NCBI RefSeq assembly: GCF_000003815.2 | Contig: NC_049986.1 | Span: 12,492,089 to 12,556,088, forward strand | Origin: Branchiostoma floridae | Lineage: Eukaryota; Chordata; Leptocardii; Amphioxiformes; Branchiostomatidae | DNA: 64,000 bases | Direction: 5' to 3' | Shown: positions 12,335 through 24,320 of the stretch, piece by piece | Layout of the letters: every line of letters begins with the position of its first letter | Numbering within the stretch: position 1 is the first letter of the stretch | The notes under the pieces: model-generated | Databases searched by the model: none | What the model saw: only the letters and a program-made list of their open reading frames with translations | What the model was told of the DNA's origin: nothing | Program-made: the position numbers and the translations under genes

Positions 12335-15300
12335 ATGAGTTTTCCCAATAATTCTACCGTGACTAACGCTTCTCTTGAGACAATACCAGAGACGGTACTG
12401 CCGGTCGAGCCAGGCGTCATCATCACCGAGGCCCTGCTAGCCATCGTCGGTAACCTCCTGGTCGTGCTGTCCTCGGGGTGGCGGCAGACGTTTCCTCCAG
12501 CCGGCCGCATCTTCGTCCTCTCCATGGCGTGCTCAGACCTTCTGCTGGGAGTATCCTTCGCGGTGTCCATAGACCCTGCCGAGGCCGGCCGGTGGATATA
12601 TGCCGACCACTGGGCCAAAGTCCTCGCGACTGCAGAATGCTCGTTTCACACACTTACAGCCATAGCGCTGGCCGGTAAGTATTCCTATTCCAGTATCATG
12701 CTTGTAGTCAACTTATCCACCAATTTAGCAACGTTAACATCAAGCAACATGTTGTTAGATCTTCAAATTCCACATTTCTCCAACGTCTTGAGGGACGATG
12801 CACAAATTTTGAAAATGATTAAAATATCTGTCTATTTACTCCACTATCAAGGGGTCGGGTGCATGAATTTAAATTGGTAGTGTTGGTAAATATGTTCTCA
12901 AACATGTTCTTATTCTTTTTCATGGTCTTTTTTTACCTTCGTCAAAAAGGTTATAAAATCGGCTATGTCATAGTATGGGTCTGTATGGAGGTCAAGAGCA
13001 TAACTCGAGAATCTGTTGTTGAATATTTATTATATTTGGTATTTGAGTAGCGGTTGTAGAAACGAAGGTAAAGTTAGAAAGGCATTTTCCGTCGGTACTG
13101 CAGCGAGCTGAGAGTTTGTGGGCAACATCACTCAAGAAGCTATTAATGGATCTTCATGAAACTTAAAAGTTGAGCAGTGGTTATGGAGAGAAAGGGCAAG
13201 TATTGGATAGCACGGGGAGTAAATGCTGTAAGTTTGGGCCACCTAGCAATTTATTTGGCACTGCAGTGAGCATTTTTGTGTTGAGAGAATTGGACTAAAA
13301 GCCTCTCCTTAACATCTGTCGGTTCATATTAAAACAAAGACTCTTAAAATGGTACATACTTCTTAAACACACTGCAGTGGACTAGCCCCCTGCTGTAATG
13401 GCCTATGTGTGACCATAGGGCTATGAAAGGGAGATGGGTGCCGGGCCTGACACATCACACAGTGATCTTTTGGCAATTTTAGATCACTTTAGCTTTAGTT
13501 TTAACATCTGCTTGGAGCCAGGAAACACGTCATGTAACCTTGATCTGTCTGGTGTCTGGTGCCACGGGATTGTTAGCTTCAGAAAAGTTTCCCAACAATA
13601 ACAGATTGGCTTCATGGTGTTGGATTCAATTCATCAACCTGGGGCTGTGAACACTGAAACTGAGCCAGCTCGGGCCAAAGGTACATCCATTGATATGTCA
13701 TTAGTGCCTCAAAATGACAGAACCAACCAGTATCTCTATGTTTACACGTACAGTAACATTTTGCGTTTATGCTGTAAAATAGTAGGGGCTACCATAATGT
13801 ACGTAGATATTTGTCATCTAACAAGGCTGCAGTGTGACAAGTTAAATTCTCATGTATAAAACTGTCAACTAGAGCAATTAAATTGTGTGAAGACTTTCGT
13901 TTGCCAGAGATTTAGAAAGACAACATTCTCTGATCTAACGAAATGCAAAATTGACCCGCTGTTCCAAAAGGTCCGGTGTGACAGCGATCTCGCCCCCCCG
14001 TGATCTCGCCCCCCCGGGGGCGAAATCACTAGCGATCTCGCCCCCCCGGGGCGAAATCACTAGCGATCTCGCCCCCCTACCTCGCCCCCCTTTAGCGATT
14101 TCGCCCCCCCCCCAAAAAAAACGGGTTTACATGACATTTTAGAAGTTGATTGGTATAAATCACAAAATGTAGTTTCAGAATGATATAAGTACACGAGTTT
14201 GATACATAACTCCATTCATAGTATCAATATTAACGTAATTACATGGTAATAAAATAGTTGAACTTGTTTCAGACAAGGAGGGTTTGGTCCCTTGTATTCC
14301 CATTATTGCATATACCTGAGTCTTGACATAAGATGTATTTCATTGTATTCACCTGTCCTCAAGCAACCTATATATCTCCAATATGAAGTCTCTACCATGA
14401 AGTGACCACAAAAGAACTATGTAATGTCTTTATTAATTATAATTATGCAAATATTAGGTATTAATTAGAATAACGCACATTCTGGTATATGCACCTAGCC
14501 AAGGGATATCTTCACCTCCAACATGACTGTTTTTCTAGTATTTAGGAACTGATGCATTTACCCGTGTTTCTTAAGACAGGTACTTTACCAGTGTTTGTGT
14601 AGCATTTAGCAACAGCTATATCAATTTGCGCGTAGATAGTGTTTATAATGAGAATCTATTATTCACGTGTGTTTTTGTTAGTGCTTTGGAAATGTTTCCA
14701 GCACAAGAAAGAAAACACTGTGACAAATTGAAAACATATAGCTGACGTATTCCGTACCATAGACGGTGTTGATTTATACGTTCGCAGTAGCACTGTTTTT
14801 ATGCCGCCTCAGCTGCAAAAATTGTCTTTTTCATTTCAATGTCATGTTTGCACCGAACAATATAGTATCGACTTTCGAGGTATGACATCTTACGGTACGG
14901 TAATAAGGTGCCATATAGGTACCAGGTAACACACCATATACGTTACTCCTCAGGTGCAGTATAGTACCAGGTAGCGCACCTGTAATATGTAGTAGCCAGC
15001 TGCTCTGGGCGTGGGGGGGGGGGGCGAAAACGCTAAAGGGGGGCGAAAACGCTAGTGATCTCGCCCCCCGGGGGGCGAGATCGCCGGGGGGGCGAGATCG
15101 CTGTCACACCGGTACAGACACACTGTGCCGATCAAACGTGTGCTTCGACTTAATTAACAGTGATATGGATTAAAGGTGATGTAAGGGTGATGTAATAAGA
15201 CGTTTATTTTCAAGTTCATGCCTAAGCACTAGTGGCTAATGAGACTTAGAGGTGTACAAATTTTGAAAACAGTGAAAAAAAACATTTGTCTATTTACTCC

Positions 15301-17725
15301 ATTATCAACGTGGTCGGGTGCATGAACTTAAAAATTTGTAGAGTTGGTAAATACGTTGTAAGTTCTCAAATATTCTTAATATTATTTTTGCAAGGTCTTT
15401 TTTGTATTTGTTTTGATTCCGATGGTATTCTTCTTGCCTCAGGCATCCGTTAGGCACGGCTTCATATTGGAAGTGAATGTGTTTATAGGCCTGAAAATAG
15501 GTTCGTAGTGTTCTTCCAAGATGACGATGGAGCAAGCTGTTGTCGTAAAGCGAAGTGCTTAAGCCCAGGTTACACATAGCCTCCCGACCTTCCTCCAACC
15601 ATGGTTAGGAGTGCCTTGGGAGCAAGGTCGGCTGTAGTTGGCTGGTGGCCGGCGCGGCTTGTTTAGCTCGTGGGCGGCGTGGTTGGCTTGTGGGATCGGC
15701 TGCGCCAGCCTAATGTTCAGAAATGTCGAAAACATTCGGGTGTGGACGCGGAGGTGGTGATGGATTGGCACGTGGTTGCCTGGTGATGGGGAGTAAGTTT
15801 AACTGTGACTCTGATTTGATTTCTTGGTGATGATAACAACATAGAAATGTGTTATCATAGAATTTAACTTTAATCAAAATATATTTTTTGATATTAAAAA
15901 ACTAAGTCACCCTTCTTTTCAAAGTCACTGGTTGTGTTTTCACTTCGTGAGAGGGTTGGCAATCGGCTGGAAATCAGCCAGGAGAGACTAGGCAGTCCGC
16001 AGCTAGAGGTCGGGAAGGTTGCATGGCAAGTATTCGAGACTCGTTGAAGAATATGTTACTTTATGGCTGAGAATGGTAGGGAGACGTACCACGTAGCCTA
16101 AAATTGGCATTCAAATTCTCCAGATGGCATGTCAGTTTCCGTCAGGGGTTTCATGTACTTGTAATTGTTCATGTACTTAACGTTGCGGCTTTGGATAATA
16201 TTCAATTTCCATGGTAACGTTATTCCATTTCTGTCGTAACGTTAACGAGCCCAATTAATTCGAATTCCTTCATCTCTCGACCTATTATGCTTGCATGGAA
16301 CCATCTTTAAAAGAACACTTATTATCTTCGCCCAAAAGGTTATGTTTTCTGCGCAGATACTTGTGAGGTGGGTAGTGGTCTGGTAAACGAAGATCAAGCT
16401 CAACTATTTTGCGTAATACACCACCGCCACAGTCACGCAGTGCCCCTTTGTTGTGGTAGCTTTGTTTAATTCAGATTCTGGAGGTCTGGGTCTTGATCGG
16501 AGGCTGCCTGTATGTACCAGCCTGAATGTTCATTTCAATCGCCATGGTGATATTGAAACTCTCTCCCACCGTAACTTCCTTGAAGAGGGTAGCGTCATAG
16601 GGCAATCTTGTCTTCCCTTATTTGGGGTATCACAAAATACAAAAAAAAAAGAAGGAAAACTAGACAAGAGACTGAAGAGAGACAATAAATTTTTCACTGT
16701 TTTTATTTTTTCATCATTTCAAAGGACATAGAGGAGAAGAAGAAAAGAAAAAGGGATGTGTCAATTGCAAGCTACCCAAGACAGATTACTTGTCCGCCGA
16801 GCTCCCACCAACCTACTCCTACCAACGAGCTCGAGACTAATATGATTCGGTGTATTCAGTATCACCCGAGGTACCGACCCGACGGCAAATATGATCTCCC
16901 GAAGGCTGATCTGATTCATGAGAGGACTAGGACCGAGGCTGGTGTGGAATGCACCGTGTTGAATTTTTTGTGTGTGTCCTACCCATCCTCCCCAAAACAC
17001 ATATCAATATTTCTCGTTACTTCTTTCTTTCAGGTCTAAACATAGACCGATACTACGTCCTGAACAATGACGTGGGTCTCTCTGGTCGCAAGTCGAAGCT
17101 GTTCATGTTCATCGCTTGGATCGGCGTCCTCTCCTGGTACACCTTTGCCGCTGTCTACGGCGTGCCTGTCACCTATAACCCGATCATCGCACGGCCTGTC
17201 TTTGACCTGAACACGTTCGTATGGTTTACTGTTGTCTCGTTTGGCCTGTTCGCCGCCGCTGGTATCGCTGCGCTCTTTTGTGTCATCCTTGTCCTGAAAG
17301 CGCTGTGCAGTCACCAAGATGCGCCACCAGCACAGCCGGGCGTGTTCCACATCAATCTCGGGCCTACTGCTCCCCAGATCCCGCCACAGGCAGACCCAAA
17401 TGCCGATGACGCCAACGCCAGATGGTACGCCAAAGTCGTGCTGCTGTTGACCATCGGGCAGCTGCTCCTGTACCTCCCGTACTCCTCTGGACTGCTGCTC
17501 CAGGAGTTCACACATGTTCATGTTTCCCCAACCTTTCTCTTCTGGTCGTATTGGCTAACATGTTTCAACACGTGCTTTGACGTGGTGGTGTATAGTGGAC
17601 TGCAGCAGTCCTTCCGCACGGCAGTGTATGAGATAGCCGTGTCTGTAATCTGTGGTATGTACAACGTGTGCTGCAGACAAAACCGCGTGGATCTAGAGCA
17701 GGCCATACAAACAACCAGTCTGTAG
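12335..17725 (+). CDS. Orphan rhodopsin-family (class A) G-protein-coupled receptor
   Basis: Two exons, 12335-12674 and 17034-17725, join in phase 1 (GCCG|GTAAGT, TTTCAG|GTCTA) to give 343 aa. The short N-terminus has N-glycosylation sequons (NNST near residue 5, NAS at 11). TM1 has GNLLVVL and TM2 SMACSDLLLG with the conserved Asp 2.50. TM3 has a Cys (AEC) and ends in IDRYY, the DRY motif at 118-120. TM4 has AWIGVLSW. TM6 has LLYLPY: Pro 6.50 is kept but the CW of CWxP is missing. TM7 has DVVVY in place of NPxxY, followed by the helix 8 Phe. I see no Cys in extracellular loop 2, so the usual disulfide is in doubt, and TM5 lacks its Pro. The long third loop is Pro/Ala rich. The fold is clear; the ligand and subfamily (amine-like in TM2-TM3) are not. 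The intron falls just before DRY and is 4.4 kb. Confidence 0.88.
13973..15112. mobile_element. GC-arm inverted-repeat (foldback) element in the GPCR intron
   Basis: The left end CCGGTGTGACAGCGATCTCG and its reverse complement at 15092-15112 bound 1,140 bp. Both arms carry several copies of GCGATCTCGCCCCCC (left 13984-14115, right 15017-15105), while the 900 bp centre is AT-rich and non-coding. Terminal inverted repeats with subterminal tandem copies and no ORF describe a non-autonomous foldback/MITE-like DNA element. The target-site duplication cannot be fixed (CG or GT are possible), so no superfamily is assigned. Confidence 0.75.
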
Positions 17726-18015
17726 ACCAGTGACAACTCACCGGAATTGATAACGAAACTATTTTAGGGGCCCCTAACATGTATAGAACAGCAACAATTT
17801 TGAAAAAAATACTGTTTTTAATGACTTTCAATTACACCAAAAGGTCATTTTTTCAGGGCTATGTCACCTTGCAAGCAGTGCAATGGTGGCCAGATATTGG
17901 ACCGCATAGAAAACGGTACATCTAACGGGAAAGCAACAAAGCTATAGTACTTGTAACAAGGCAATTCAGCAACGTTTTTTTACCAATACCTACCTACGGG
18001 GTCGTGACGTACCGT

Positions 18016-19706
18016 GTACGAAAGACCAGAGCGACACGTTTGTACGAGCTGTGTGAGTAGTGCACACGCCAGTGTAAGCAGTGCGCGAGTATTGGGCACG
18101 CTGATGTATGCAGTGCGTGAGGAGTGAAGACGCTGGTGTGAGCTGAATTTTCCCGGATCCCTCGGGTCCTTGTGGTGGAATGTTTCGGCCTGTAACCTGA
18201 TTGTGAAGCGTGGAGGAACGCCAGCAAGTGTCAATGTAGAAAGTCAATTTCAAATTCTTTGGGTGTTACCTCAGAAGTCCTAATGTTACGTCTTTTTATT
18301 GGACGTTTCCCATGTCTTCACGAAGATCATGCTTTTTCTACATCATGGCATTTGCATCTACATGTACATGACATGTCTTATAGAACTCCTGCATAAAGTC
18401 ATAACAACATATCAAAGAAGCTGGTGTTAAAGAAAAGTAACTTCAGCACCAAGGACAGGTACAAGCGCGAACATCAAGCTGGACGTATGTTAAACCACTA
18501 CTTAGCAAAACAAAACAAAACAGAACAGAACAGACTAAAGCAAACTGTTATAAATGAATGCTAATAAGTGACGAGTGCTTAAGAGTATTTGCACGAAAAC
18601 ACAGCAGAACGTATTCATCTGATATTAATCTATGGACTAGGTAGGTATGTAGGTAAAATCTAATGGCAGTCACGACTGAAATTGTGCCTTTCATGAGTTG
18701 ATCAGTCACGACCGGTGGATTATCATTATGAAGTACTCATCAGTATGGATTTGACGGGCGAAATTTTTATTGTCACAAGTTGGGACGCCATGTGTGCATC
18801 CTGAGTGGTCCACGCCGTCATTAGTACGTCTTCAATATCTCAGTAAAGGTTCGGATTTACGCCCATGTGCGACTACGCACGACAAACGCCCTCCCGTGTT
18901 ACCGTGATTAGAATCAGTGTCCATCAAACTGTTTTCTTCTTCCAGACGGTATCAGCGTAATTATCACGGAATCATTAGCGGATAGGAAAATGTCGAAGCT
19001 GTACTTTCTTGCCCCTCTCTCTGCCTTGCGGATAGCTATGCTATCAATCGTGGTAAAAGGTATAGTCTTTATAGCATACACCGTAACTGACGTTTTTATA
19101 TCACTGTTTTCTTGTCATATTGTTTTCATTGTTCCTGTGTGCTGATGACTACCATTTTCTACAACATTAGAATAAAACGATAAAACAGCAATTAAGCATT
19201 TGCTCTCAAAATCGCATAGAAGTAAAAAAAAAGGAACATCATCTGCTGAAAATGGCAATAACAGTATAAAACCTCAGACCACAGGGCCTGCTGTGAGTCT
19301 ATGTAAGTTACAGGAACGTCAAGAATACTTGTGTAGTTCACATTAGATTGTCACGTGTGACGTCATTACCGCAATGGATCAAACAACACACACCAGCTTG
19401 TGCACTGCTCGCGCACTGCTTACACCAGCTTGTGCACTGCTCGCGCACAACACACACCAGCGCGAACACTGCTCGCTCACTACGTACACCAGCTTGTGCA
19501 CTGCTCACTCACCGCTAACGACCAGCGTGTGCACTGCTCGCGCACTGCTTACACCAGCGTCTGCACTGCTCGCGCACTGCAGACACCAGCGTGTGCAATG
19601 CTGTCTCACCGCTTACACCAGTGTGTGCACTGCTCGTGGACTGCCTACACCGGCGTGTGCACTACTCACACACCGCGTAAACACTTGTCGCTCTGGTCTT
19701 TCGTAC
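18016..19706. mobile_element. Foldback element with tandem-repeat inverted arms
   Basis: GTACGAAAGACCAGAGCGAC at 18016-18035 is repeated inverted, ending at 19706. Inside, both arms consist of copies of a 32 bp unit containing GCAGTGCGCGAGCAGTGCAC: about four degenerate copies at 18050-18145 and about nine at 19390-19680 on the opposite strand. The 1.2 kb centre (18150-19370) has no recognisable gene. No transposase is present, so the element would depend on enzyme supplied elsewhere. Confidence 0.7.
19390..19680. repeat. 32 bp tandem repeat array (right arm of the foldback element)
   Basis: About nine direct units of ACACCAGCGTGTGCACTGCT plus CGCGCACTGCTT, with 10-20 percent divergence. Because 32 is not a multiple of 3, the 110-117 codon open frames across it cycle frames and are repeat artefacts. 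Confidence 0.85.
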
Positions 19707-19850
19707 CAGTGGTTAGGAGTTATTTAAACTGAAGAGCAATTCACGAACGTCTTAGTTGAATGATATTGAGTAACTGAGATGGCCGTGTTATGCAGATGTT
19801 GTCATTTTGGATTATTTCCTTTCTAAGACTACAAGTAAGAAACCTTTCTA

Positions 19851-19972
19851 GTGGCGTGCAAGTTGGGTGAGCGACAACTACGACCGGGATTCAAACGCTG
19901 GTCCTACAGCACTAGATTGTAGGACTTGTGTTCGAATGCCGGTTGAAGTCGCGCACCCAACTTGCACGCCAC
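19851..19972. repeat. 122 bp near-palindromic, TA-flanked element with tRNA-like arms
   Basis: The 19 bp GTGGCGTGCAAGTTGGGTG at 19851-19869 is exactly inverted at 19954-19972, and the similarity continues to the centre. Each arm contains a B-box-like GATTCAAAC or GTTCGAATGCC. TA dinucleotides sit directly outside both ends (19849-19850 and 19973-19974). It looks like a tiny MITE, perhaps from two inverted tRNA-like halves. Confidence 0.65.
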
Positions 19973-20049
19973 TACGAAGGGTTGCAGTCGTTGTCAAAAA
20001 GTGTTGGAGGAATTTCCCAGGTACAATGGACTTGTATAGTATCCATTGC

Positions 20050-20050
<1 letters not shown>

Positions 20051-20136
<86 letters not shown>

Positions 20137-20248
20137 GTATATACTATATCTATATCTATCTATCTATCTATCTATCTATATCAGATTCTATCTATCTATA
20201 TCTATCTATATCTATATGTATCTATATTTATATCTATATATATCAATA

Positions 20249-20291
<43 letters not shown>

Positions 20292-20490
20292 ATATATATA
20301 TATATATATATATAGATATATATAGATATACAGATATAGATAGATAGATAGATAGATATGTATATATATATATATATATATATAGATAGATACATAGATA
20401 GATAGATAGATATATGTATATACATATATGTATAGTATATATTATATATAATATAATATAATATATATAGTATATATTGTACTATATACA
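20051..20490. repeat. Compound microsatellite: (TA)n, (TATC)n, (TA)n, (GATA)n
   Basis: About 42 TA units at 20051-20134 are followed by TATC/TATCTATA blocks to about 20290, more TA, then GATA blocks to about 20420 and irregular TATA. The TATC and GATA blocks are mutually inverted, so the region can fold. Open frames reading YIYIYI or LSIYLSIYL are artefacts. Confidence 0.95.
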
Positions 20491-20499
20491 TATAGTACA

Positions 20500-21983
20500 A
20501 TGCACATGACAACAAACTTTCTTGTCTGTCAATTCAACTTTTCCAGTTAAAACGTACGATCTGTGTACCATTTTTCAGTAAAAAAAAATGGACACGGAGT
20601 GGCATCATCCAGTTCGACTGCAAAAAAACGACTATTTCATATACGTTGTAACGTTATTCATGTTCTTTTCTGTCAGGATATATAATTTTCGCATTGTCTA
20701 GACCGAGTGTTTTAAGCTGATAAAACTACACTGCAAAACATATCGGCCAATTCTGTAACCAACAAGCCGATCGTAGTAAGATTGACATGTGCATAACGGT
20801 AAGGCCCACTTGTACTTAATATTGTACCCGTTTTGTTTGTGGCCAGGCATGTTTCGTATATACACATGTACTGCCGTTGTAAATAACTTGTTTAAGATAT
20901 TATATCTATTGTAGCTGACAAAACGCAAGATGTAACGTTAGATGTAATATGTTCTAGGAATTGTATGATTTGTAGCCTCTTGTGTTGCACGGGTGATTTC
21001 AACAGTAAGTTGTATTGCAGTGTTCTTGAATATTTGATGTAAGATCATATATGATGGGTTACAGTCACTACTATCCCGAAATGAATATTTCCATGTGATT
21101 TATCTGTGCATTTTCAGGTTACCAGAGTGTTGCACCTGCGCTAGTGGGAAGATCATTAATTCCTTGCAATTGTTTACGCTATTTCAACTAATGTTAGTGT
21201 GGTAACGTTATACCTTGTTGCCTGCATGACCTTCTCACTTACTCACTATTCATGGTTTAACGTCTATTTCTCGCGCGCTCAGTTTGCAGGGTTTAAACGT
21301 GATTGTGCTTCAGCTATCATGGCATCATCCTATATGTTTTAGGTCCTAAAATGTCTTCTTAGACTACGTGGAGACTTAGACTATGTCAAAGATGTTGGTT
21401 TGCTTTACACACGAGTTTTTTAGTCAACTTCACTCCACCGTGACATATCAACTCAGTTGAGTCGTAGGCCACGAAGTGATTTGGAACATCCATCAACGAC
21501 AGCTGCGATTTGGGCTTAGCCTTCCTTGTCCCGCGCCTTCTCAAGTTAGTTTTGAATCTATCGTCTTTCAGATACTCATCCGCCATTGAGTCTCTAAAGT
21601 AGTCCAAGACCTGCCACGGCCTTCCGCCATGTCTCAACTAACAAAGCTGTTTAGGTGAGCAACAGCTGGCAAGATTCAGATGAATTGAGACTGCTGAAAA
21701 TGTCGCTAACAAATCCTCTGTAATGACGTTTAGTGGTTTTGCGGATTAGGCTACGACTACTACCCTGAGCGTTGTGTAACTCACCCTGAATCTATTCCAG
21801 GTCGACTACATTTTGTTGCCTTGAAAAGGCGTCTTCTAACAGGAAACACCTGTCCCGCCATACCTTCCACTGTATTTGGAGAATCTTAATAAATAGATAA
21901 ATTACACACACGAAAAACTTGGTGTTGGCCCTCCCACTGACTGACTCGAGTCCTCAGGAGTTGCCCAACTCGATTCGCTACTT
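20500..21983. other. Intergenic stretch with one unexplained 83-codon open frame
   Basis: Nothing here matches a family I know. The minus-strand frame 21386-21637 (from MRHGGRPWQVLDYFRD) has fairly protein-like composition and a basic patch (RRRGTRKAKPK), but no recognised motif, splice context or partner. It could be an exon of an unrecognised gene, a decayed transposon piece, or chance. Confidence 0.3.
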
Positions 21984-22539
21984 TATTTTATTCATGTAGT
22001 CCCCGCGGAAGTAAAGAGAACGTAAGCAATCCAATTAAGAACAGGTGAAACCTGACAGGTGATAATTAGGGATGCCTCGTATGTATTTAAGCGAGAAGAA
22101 CACGCATACACGAGGCAGATACGAACGTTCGTCACCGGACGAAGGAAGCGCGAGGAAAGCAGCAAGGTTTAACGACCTCGATGCCAAGGGTATACCACCA
22201 CCCATCCTGGCCTGACGCGGCTAAGGGACAAGTAGAAGACTTTTCGGTTCGGTTTGCAAAGCCGCACAGTGCCTGGAAACTTGCTGCCGCCACGGATAGC
22301 GACAGTCCACCAGCCGAGCCGCGTCAGGGCCTTGGGGGAAGAATTTGCGGCAGGTGAACGGAGTTTCTGGCGTAGAATTGAGCGCTGCAAGTATTGGACA
22401 TTTTCTGATTGTTTAGTTGCTCTCCATGTTTGCTTTTTGCTATAAGGGCCTTGGTACGAGTATTGCACTGAATTGACCATATGTACTGCAAATTTGGACT
22501 GGAAGACGGTAATTAACATAACAATCTTGGAACGGAAGG

Positions 22540-23060
22540 AATTTGGCCACGTAGTTTATACCGATAAGAATTTGGCAATGGAATGGAAGCAATTGGCCAC
22601 GTAATTTTTAACCTGGACGGGGAGTATTGATGTAGACAATGTGGCAATGGAAGGAATTCGGCCATGGAATGGATTGGAATTTGGGCCATGTAATTGAAGG
22701 AATTCGGCCACGGAATGGATTGGAATTTGGCCATGTAATTGAAGGAATTCGGCCACGGAATGGATTAGAATTTGGCCATGTAATTGAAGGAATTCGGCCA
22801 CGGAATGGATTAGAATTTGGCCATGTAATTGAAGGAATTCGGCCACGGAATGGATTAGAATTTGGCCATGTAATTGAAGGAATTTGGCCATGGAATGGAA
22901 TGGAATATGGCCATGTAATGGAAAGAAGTTGGCCAAGGAAGGGAAGGAATTTGGCCATGGAAGTTGTAATCTGGACGAACCAGGTATATGTAAATAATAG
23001 GGTAACGGGAGTAATTTGGCCATGGAATGGAAGGAATTCGGCCATGTAATGTGTAACATG
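22540..23060. repeat. 45 bp minisatellite built on a GGAATTTGGCCATGTAAT core
   Basis: Five almost identical 45 bp units lie at about 22650-22880, with degenerate 21-24 bp half-units on both sides. As 45 is 15 codons, it opens long frames on both strands (15-residue repeats such as GHVIEGIRPRNGLEF). The half-units alternate GGCCATG and GGCCACG. I regard the open frames as by-products. Confidence 0.9.
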
Positions 23061-23604
23061 AACTGGGAGTCAGGTAATGAGGAACACAAAATGGAAGGAA
23101 TTTACCTATGGAATGGAAAGATTTTGTTCACGTAATTTGTAAGTTTGGTCTTAGAGCACGGTATGAATGAAAACTATGGTGGAATGGAAGTAGTAAATTC
23201 ACATGTTATTGAAAAAAAAAAGTGGCATTTGGTTGTGGTGGATTAATGGTACAATAATTACAATGAGTTGCTAAACATTGCTCGAAGAGGTACCATAAGA
23301 ACAAATTCGGAAGTTTCAATCCCTTGTGTTGCTATGGTTACTTTGACATGAAAGGGAGCAAGTGTATCGCTACAGTTGACATTGCTTATGCAAAGCTGGC
23401 AAGTTCCTTCAACAGGCGAAGATGTTGCCGTCTCACTGTACATGTGATGTTGTGTTGAGTGCTAGTTGACATACGGCGGTACAGAATAGAAATCTCAGAC
23501 TATGTAAATTAGAAAGACGGGTTCATGATGATTCCTTTTCGCACTTAGGGGAGGTAGTCATGCACTCTGGCGACCAGGTCATTCTGAGCCTCAGTACCTG
23601 GGGT

Positions 23605-23780
23605 GCTGACACGCCTCCTCTCCTCCAAATTTTGTTTCATGCTCGTTAATACTAGGTGATGGTTACGTCACCGGGATGAAATATCACGTTGGGATATATG
23701 GAGTAGTAGACCCTAACCAAAATCACGGGCACCTCTCCCTGCCACCCGTTAAATAGATTTGGAGGGGGAGGCGTGTCAGC
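23605..23780. repeat. Inverted repeat of about 25 bp with 126 bp spacer
   Basis: GCTGACACGCCTCCTC-TCCTCCAAAT at 23605-23630 pairs with ATTTGGAGGG-GGAGGCGTGTCAGC at 23757-23780, with one 2 bp gap. It lies inside the long tandem element and may be a smaller nested MITE. Confidence 0.6.
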
Positions 23781-24320
23781 GCCACAGGAGAGGCGGAGTT
23801 TGTGACAAACAACACATATACGGCGAATATATATAGGATGTAATACTCTGTTGAGAGAAGGGTAGGCACAGGCCCTGACACTGTGGAGAGGATGAAGAGT
23901 GACAGTTAAAATCTTAATTTTAAAGTTGAAATTTGAACAAGGTTGTTTGTCAAAACTGTTACAGGTACACGTTGTGTTGTCCTGATTATGCAACACCGCG
24001 ACATTTGAGTAGAGAAAGGTTTGGGGAAATCGGGAAGGTTTGGGAGGATAAGACAGAGTAAGGCAAGGATAAGGTTTGGGAAATTATAAGGTTTGGGGAT
24101 TGGAGAATGATATGAGGTTTGGGGAAAAGGAGAAGGAGGGGATAATATTCGGGGTGTAAGGAGAGGTGATTTGGGTGTCACCGAAAGAGAGGTCCTAGGG
24201 AAGAGGAAAGACGAACGACGTGCAGAAACGTCCCACTTACACCCAATATCATTCCCCATACCTAACATGTGAGATGTCTTCTGTACTGTAGCGGAGGACT
24301 ACATGATTGAGATACAGTTA

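Larger units (their letters stand above)
21984..24320. mobile_element. Long copy of a tandem pair of elements sharing both ends
   Basis: This 2.3 kb unit starts TATTTTATTCATGTAGTCC and ends GGACTACATG plus GATTGAGATACAGTTA. Its first 137 bp from TGTAG (21995-22131) and last 84 bp to CTACA (24220-24303) are repeated exactly in the 0.4 kb unit that follows head to tail. The outer ends are inverted (TGTAGTCC / GGACTACA), as in an LTR or a terminal-inverted-repeat transposon. The head has a TATA-like GTATTTAAG with a following small open frame (about 58 codons from 22182, MPRVYHHPSWPDAAK). The interior holds the 45 bp minisatellite and a purine-rich tract (24003-24215). No known transposition gene is present. 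Confidence 0.6.

Noticed and set aside
19390-19680. CRISPR-like regular repeats
   Set aside because: The 32 bp units are directly adjacent without spacers, degenerate, and in animal DNA with an inverted partner array.
19867-20515. Open frames of 75-152 codons over the TA/TATC microsatellite
   Set aside because: They translate as YIYIYI and LSIYLS in several frames on both strands; pure repeat artefact.
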